A stretch of DNA of 64,000 bases from Paenibacillus sp. FSL R7-0337. Its GTDB lineage: Bacteria; Bacillota; Bacilli; Paenibacillales; Paenibacillaceae. The stretch spans positions 4,526,001 to 4,590,000 of the forward strand of contig NZ_CP150218.1 of assembly GCF_037969875.1 (NCBI RefSeq), given 5' to 3'. Positions 60,885 through 64,000 of the stretch are shown here, piece by piece. The notes beneath the pieces were generated by a model, which saw only the letters and a program-made list of their open reading frames with translations, had not been told where the DNA came from and did no database searches. The translations under genes and the position numbers were made by a program. The number at the start of each line of letters is the position of its first letter. Position 1 is the first letter of the stretch.

Positions 60885-61898
60885 ATGATCAGATATCCAG
60901 TATTAGAAGCAGGAGCCGTTATTGGTGTAACTGCACCCTCATCTGGAGTGGGGGAGGCGCTTCGTGAACTGCTTGAGCTGGCTGTAGAACGGCTGCGAAA
61001 AAGTGGGTACGGCGTAGTCTGCGGACCCACAGCGTGGACACAGGAGAAGGCCAAATCGACCCCGGCTGCTGTACGTGCTGCTGAATTCAACAAGATGATG
61101 GCCGATGAGTCCATCGGACTCGTCATGCCGCCCTGGGGCGGGGAGCTGCTGATCGAGATGCTGGAGCTGGTGGATTTCAGCAAGATGAAGTCTAAATGGA
61201 TTCTCGGGTATTCCGACATCAGTGTGCTGCTGCTGGCGGTCACTTTGAAGACGGGGATTGCCACTGCCCATGGCACGAACTTCATTGACCTCCGTGGGGA
61301 ACAGACAGACCCGACAACCTCCATGTGGGAGAAGGTATTGTCCACGCCAAGCGGTGGCGCTGTACTTCAGCAATCCTCACAGCAATATCAGCTGGAATGG
61401 GGAGGCGAGCCGTCCCCCCATGTGTTCAACCTTACAGAAGCAACTAACTGGAAGACGGTGGGCAATCTCGCTATCGCCATGCAGGGGCGCCTGCTGGGGG
61501 GCTGCATTGACGTTATCCGTCATCTGATCGGCACGCCCTACGGAGAGGTCCGGCATTTCCAGCAGCACTATATCCATAATGAGCCTATTCTGTGGTATTT
61601 GGAGAACTGTGAGCTGTCTGTGACCGACCTGCGCCGCTCCCTGGTGCAGATGAAGCTGGCGGGCTGGTTCGAGCATTGCAGCGGTCTCATGTTCGGCCGC
61701 AGTGCGGCTAACCGCCCTATGGACGGGTACACCGTAGAGGATGTTTACCAGGAGCTGGCCGATGAGCTGGGACTGCCGGTGGCATACGACATCGACTGCG
61801 GACATCTGCCGCCGCAGGTTACTTTGGTGAACGGTGCTTTTGCAGAGGTGGTGGTTGGGGCAGGTAAGGGAACGGTGACGCAGTACTTCCGGGAGTAG
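60885..61898 (+). CDS. S66-family LD-carboxypeptidase, MccF-like
   Basis: A 337-residue serine peptidase of family S66, which cleaves L,D-peptide bonds in muropeptides or, in MccF proteins, inactivates microcin C-type toxins. The triad is visible as Ser110 (LGYSDIS), Glu240 (ILWYLENCE) and His307 (DIDCGHLPPQ). Spacing resembles MccF more than E. coli LdcA. No signal peptide, so cytoplasmic. AGGGGG lies 9-10 bases upstream. A short hairpin CCCCAC-ttt-GTGGGG lies before the ribosome binding site and might affect expression. Confidence 0.92.
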   Translation: MIRYPVLEAGAVIGVTAPSSGVGEALRELLELAVERLRKSGYGVVCGPTAWTQEKAKSTPAAVRAAEFNKMMADESIGLVMPPWGGELLIEMLELVDFSKMKSKWILGYSDISVLLLAVTLKTGIATAHGTNFIDLRGEQTDPTTSMWEKVLSTPSGGAVLQQSSQQYQLEWGGEPSPHVFNLTEATNWKTVGNLAIAMQGRLLGGCIDVIRHLIGTPYGEVRHFQQHYIHNEPILWYLENCELSVTDLRRSLVQMKLAGWFEHCSGLMFGRSAANRPMDGYTVEDVYQELADELGLPVAYDIDCGHLPPQVTLVNGAFAEVVVGAGKGTVTQYFRE

Positions 61899-62148
61899 AG
61901 GAACTTAGTAGTATTCTCGTACGAACTCTAATTTCTACCTCTTCTCATACCATAATCAAACCTCTCTTAAACAGGTATATTCGTCATATATAATGTGAAT
62001 TTATGTCGAATTTAGTTGAAAAAAAGTGATTGGATTATTAAAGGAATGCTCTATGTATGGCTGGCATCCTGTATAATTTATGAATATACAGACAGCCATA
62101 GCTGCCGATTCCTGAGCAGTGAATCCCTCACGAAAGAGAGTAGTGACT

Positions 62149-63033
62149 ATGAAATCCATCGCCTGGGTGACTGACAGCACCAGCACCATTGATTCTGAAT
62201 TCGCTATGAATAACCATGTGTATATCGTTCCCCTCCGACTAATCGTCAATAATGAATGTTATAAAGAGAATATAGATATTAACGCCGATCAGTTCTATGA
62301 CAAAATGCGGCAGCATGACAAGGTGGGTAGCTCCCAGCCGCCGATTGGTGAGTTCGTGGAATTATACGAGCGTCTGAAGGAAGAGTATGACGAGATTATT
62401 GCGATCCACTGTTCCTCCGAGCTTAGCGGGACCTTCAACACCTCGATGCAGGCGGCGGATATTGCTGGAGTGAACGTAATGGGTATCGATTCCAAAGTAG
62501 GCGCGTATCCTATCCGTGAGATGCTTCTGCGCGGTATTCACTGGCAGCAGGCAGGCTGCTCTGCACAGGAGATCAAGAACAGAATTGATAATATAATCGA
62601 GGAAATGTCCTTCTATATCATCCCTGCCAGCCTGAGCCAGCTGCATCGCAGCGGACGGCTCTCCGGCTCTCAGTTCCTGCTGGGCCAGCTGATGCGGATT
62701 CATCTGCTTCTGCGGTTCGATGAGGGCAAGATTGTCGTCGTTGATAAAATCCGCACCTTCAAGAAGACGAAGCAAAAGCTCCTGGAGACCATCCAGGAGG
62801 AAATCGGCCGCTTCCAGGATGTATGTATTATGCACGCGAACAATAAAGAAGAGGCGCTGAGCCTGGAGTGGGCCATTAAGGCCATGTCCCCTTCGGTGCG
62901 TACAGAGATTATGACCTTTGTCCCGGTGGTAGGTGCTCATATGGGCGAGGGAACACTGGCGCTGTCTTGGATTAACCGTACGGCTATGAATAGTATTGAT
63001 GCTGAGGATGAAGTGCTGGAGTCTGTGCTCTAG
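62149..63033 (+). CDS. DegV family fatty-acid-binding protein
   Basis: A 294-residue DegV (FakB-like) protein that binds a fatty acid for phosphorylation by a FakA kinase. Motifs are VTDSTSTIDSEF at the N-terminus, SSQPPIGEFVELYERL, IHCSSELSGTFNTS and SGRLSGSQFLLGQLM. The start at 62149 (MKSIAWVTDST) follows GAGAGTAG; the open frame extends to GTG 62119. The 250 bp before it are AT-rich with no other gene. The next gene starts 15 bases downstream. Confidence 0.92.
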   Translation: MKSIAWVTDSTSTIDSEFAMNNHVYIVPLRLIVNNECYKENIDINADQFYDKMRQHDKVGSSQPPIGEFVELYERLKEEYDEIIAIHCSSELSGTFNTSMQAADIAGVNVMGIDSKVGAYPIREMLLRGIHWQQAGCSAQEIKNRIDNIIEEMSFYIIPASLSQLHRSGRLSGSQFLLGQLMRIHLLLRFDEGKIVVVDKIRTFKKTKQKLLETIQEEIGRFQDVCIMHANNKEEALSLEWAIKAMSPSVRTEIMTFVPVVGAHMGEGTLALSWINRTAMNSIDAEDEVLESVL

Positions 63034-63048
63034 AAAAGGAGCGGAACG

Positions 63049-63606
63049 ATGTTCTTATATCATTATTATGATGCTGCTGTGGGTCCGTTTGTCAGCCTAT
63101 CCGATTTACCGGGCGATCAGGCGAGGGCTGTGCTGGAGACGATTAAAGAGACCAAGCCCAAGGCCCAGAGCGCCCAAAGACACGATAAATATGTGGAATA
63201 TCGGCGGAACTGTGAGAGCATCATCCGGGCGGAATTTATACGTAAGGGCGGTCTGGTCCAGCGGTCCTCCCCGCATTATATGGTAGTTGAACATAGTCCG
63301 TGGCTAAGCACGTGGTTCGAGAATGGCGCATCACTCAAGATTCCGATTGAGGAATTTGATGTGAACACGATTTCTTTTACCTATGGAGACTCCATGCCGA
63401 CCTTCAGCCCGCTGATTAACGATGGCAAAGAGTACAGGCACACCCTGTATACCTATTCCGAGATTGTGAGCATCATTGACAAGTACGGGTTACCGCAGAA
63501 TTGGAACAATGACGGACAATACGGTCCCGAGCGGTACGTCGAAGCGCATGTCTGGAGCGATGGGGCGGTTAGCCGGTATCTGAGTGAGCGGAGCCGGGCC
63601 CGATAA
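63049..63606 (+). CDS. Hypothetical protein following the DegV gene
   Basis: A 185-residue protein with no signal peptide or membrane segment that I cannot assign to a named family. It has an aromatic-rich composition (MFLYHYYDAAVGPFVSLSDLP; SPHYMVVEHSPWLSTWF; EIVSIIDKYGLPQNWNNDG), suggesting a compact soluble domain. AAAAGGAGCGG precedes the ATG. It lies 15 bases after the DegV gene and is followed by a terminator, so the two form an operon. Confidence 0.8.
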   Translation: MFLYHYYDAAVGPFVSLSDLPGDQARAVLETIKETKPKAQSAQRHDKYVEYRRNCESIIRAEFIRKGGLVQRSSPHYMVVEHSPWLSTWFENGASLKIPIEEFDVNTISFTYGDSMPTFSPLINDGKEYRHTLYTYSEIVSIIDKYGLPQNWNNDGQYGPERYVEAHVWSDGAVSRYLSERSRAR

Positions 63607-63626
63607 TGTGGAATCGAAATAACCAG

Positions 63627-63666
63627 AAAACGGCTGGATCAGGGGAACCTGACCAGCCGTTTTTTA
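63627..63666 (+). terminator. Terminator of the DegV operon
   Basis: AAAACGGCTGG pairs with CCAGCCGTTTT (inner CAGG/CCTG also pairs), followed by TTTTAA. Confidence 0.9.
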
Positions 63667-63813
63667 ATGGAATAGTATTATTATCAAGACTTCAATCTAA
63701 ATGATAACAGAACTCAAATGAATAGTCTAGTAATTTGTGGGCGAAGTGCTAACATAAGGTTACCGGTAAAACAAAATGTGAGTGCGCACTGTTACATGAA
63801 ATGGAGTCTGCAA

Positions 63814-64000
63814 ATGAAGGGTTTAGACTTGAGCGAGGAGTTCTATTGGGAGATTGTGAGGCCGCTGATAGCCAGACATTTCCCGCAACTAGTGGAGAAG
63901 CATGCTGCCGGATTGATAGGATATGGTTCGGATGTTCTGGGTTATGATGACGTTCTTTCCAGAGATCATGAATGGGGGGCGAGGTGCTACATTTGGCTGC
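63814..64000 (+). CDS. DUF4037 domain protein, 3' end outside the window
   Basis: From ATG 63814 the frame reads MKGLDLSEEFYWEIVRPLIA and continues with GYGSDVLGYDDVLSRDHEWG, the nucleotidyltransferase-like signature of DUF4037 proteins (GSDVLGYDDE-SRDHEWGPR). GGAG lies 7 bases upstream. An in-frame ATG at 63796 lacks a site. The upstream gap contains a perfect palindrome AGTGCGCACT (63781..63790) that could be an operator. Only 62 codons are visible. Confidence 0.75.
   Translation, partial: MKGLDLSEEFYWEIVRPLIARHFPQLVEKHAAGLIGYGSDVLGYDDVLSRDHEWGARCYIWL

Noticed and set aside
63781..63790. Palindrome AGTGCGCACT as a defined operator
   Set aside because: A single 10-bp palindrome with no identified regulator; mentioned only with the DUF4037 gene.

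Overview
The window looks like chromosomal DNA of an endospore-forming Bacillota bacterium, most likely a Paenibacillus (inferred from gene content and mid-range GC; no rRNA or tRNA gene is present to confirm it). Supporting features are a spore-coat transglutaminase, a collagen-like spore-surface protein, YesM/YesN two-component systems, LplB/YtcP-type sugar importers, a CtsR-controlled chaperone cluster and strong AGGAGG ribosome binding sites. Genes lie on both strands and I see no integrase, transposase, CRISPR array or plasmid gene.

Layout. 1-560: a leftward cassette for a small sigma-region-4-like protein and the start of a second gene, under a promoter with a LexA-like box. 0.7-3.3 kb: DUF4127 protein and transglutaminase Tgl. 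3.3-23.3 kb: a carbohydrate locus with YesN/YesM, an extracellular binding protein, a two-permease importer with its lipoprotein, a 1155-residue secreted multidomain glycosidase-like protein, a GH3 enzyme, a GH105-type unsaturated uronyl hydrolase and an unrecognised large enzyme-like protein. A collagen-like gene interrupts it. Two promoters in this locus share a conserved block of about 63 bp. 23.3-33.7 kb: HflX behind a long structured leader with a terminator, a putative spore protein, a SWIM/SNF2 pair and two copper-amine-oxidase-N-like exported proteins. 33.8-41.5 kb: regulators and an adaA-adaB-alkA alkylation-repair operon. 41.5-46.2 kb: Hsp20, CbpA-like J-protein and ClpB with CtsR operators. 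46.4-51.7 kb: small enzymes, a MerR-GGDEF fusion, a second sigma-like cassette and a double glycosyltransferase. 51.8-58.6 kb: a cyclophilin and a complete Dpp/Opp-type peptide importer. 58.6-64 kb: an SDR enzyme, AI-2E family protein, S66 carboxypeptidase, DegV protein and a truncated DUF4037 gene.

The most unusual observations are these. (i) Two separate sigma-like cassettes have the same promoter layout, with a GAAC-N4-GTTC LexA-like box exactly 4 bp downstream of a TAAAAT -10; this suggests an SOS-induced regulator pair present twice. (ii) Arrays of small hairpins with a fixed 51-52 bp period fill three of the tail-to-tail intergenic gaps, and one array shows compensatory arm changes. (iii) hflX has a leader of about 460 nt ending in a terminator, which suggests attenuation. 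(iv) A MocR-type regulator has lost its PLP lysine. (v) A MerR-GGDEF fusion is present. (vi) The collagen-like protein has an 11-residue unit that breaks the Gly-X-Y register regularly.
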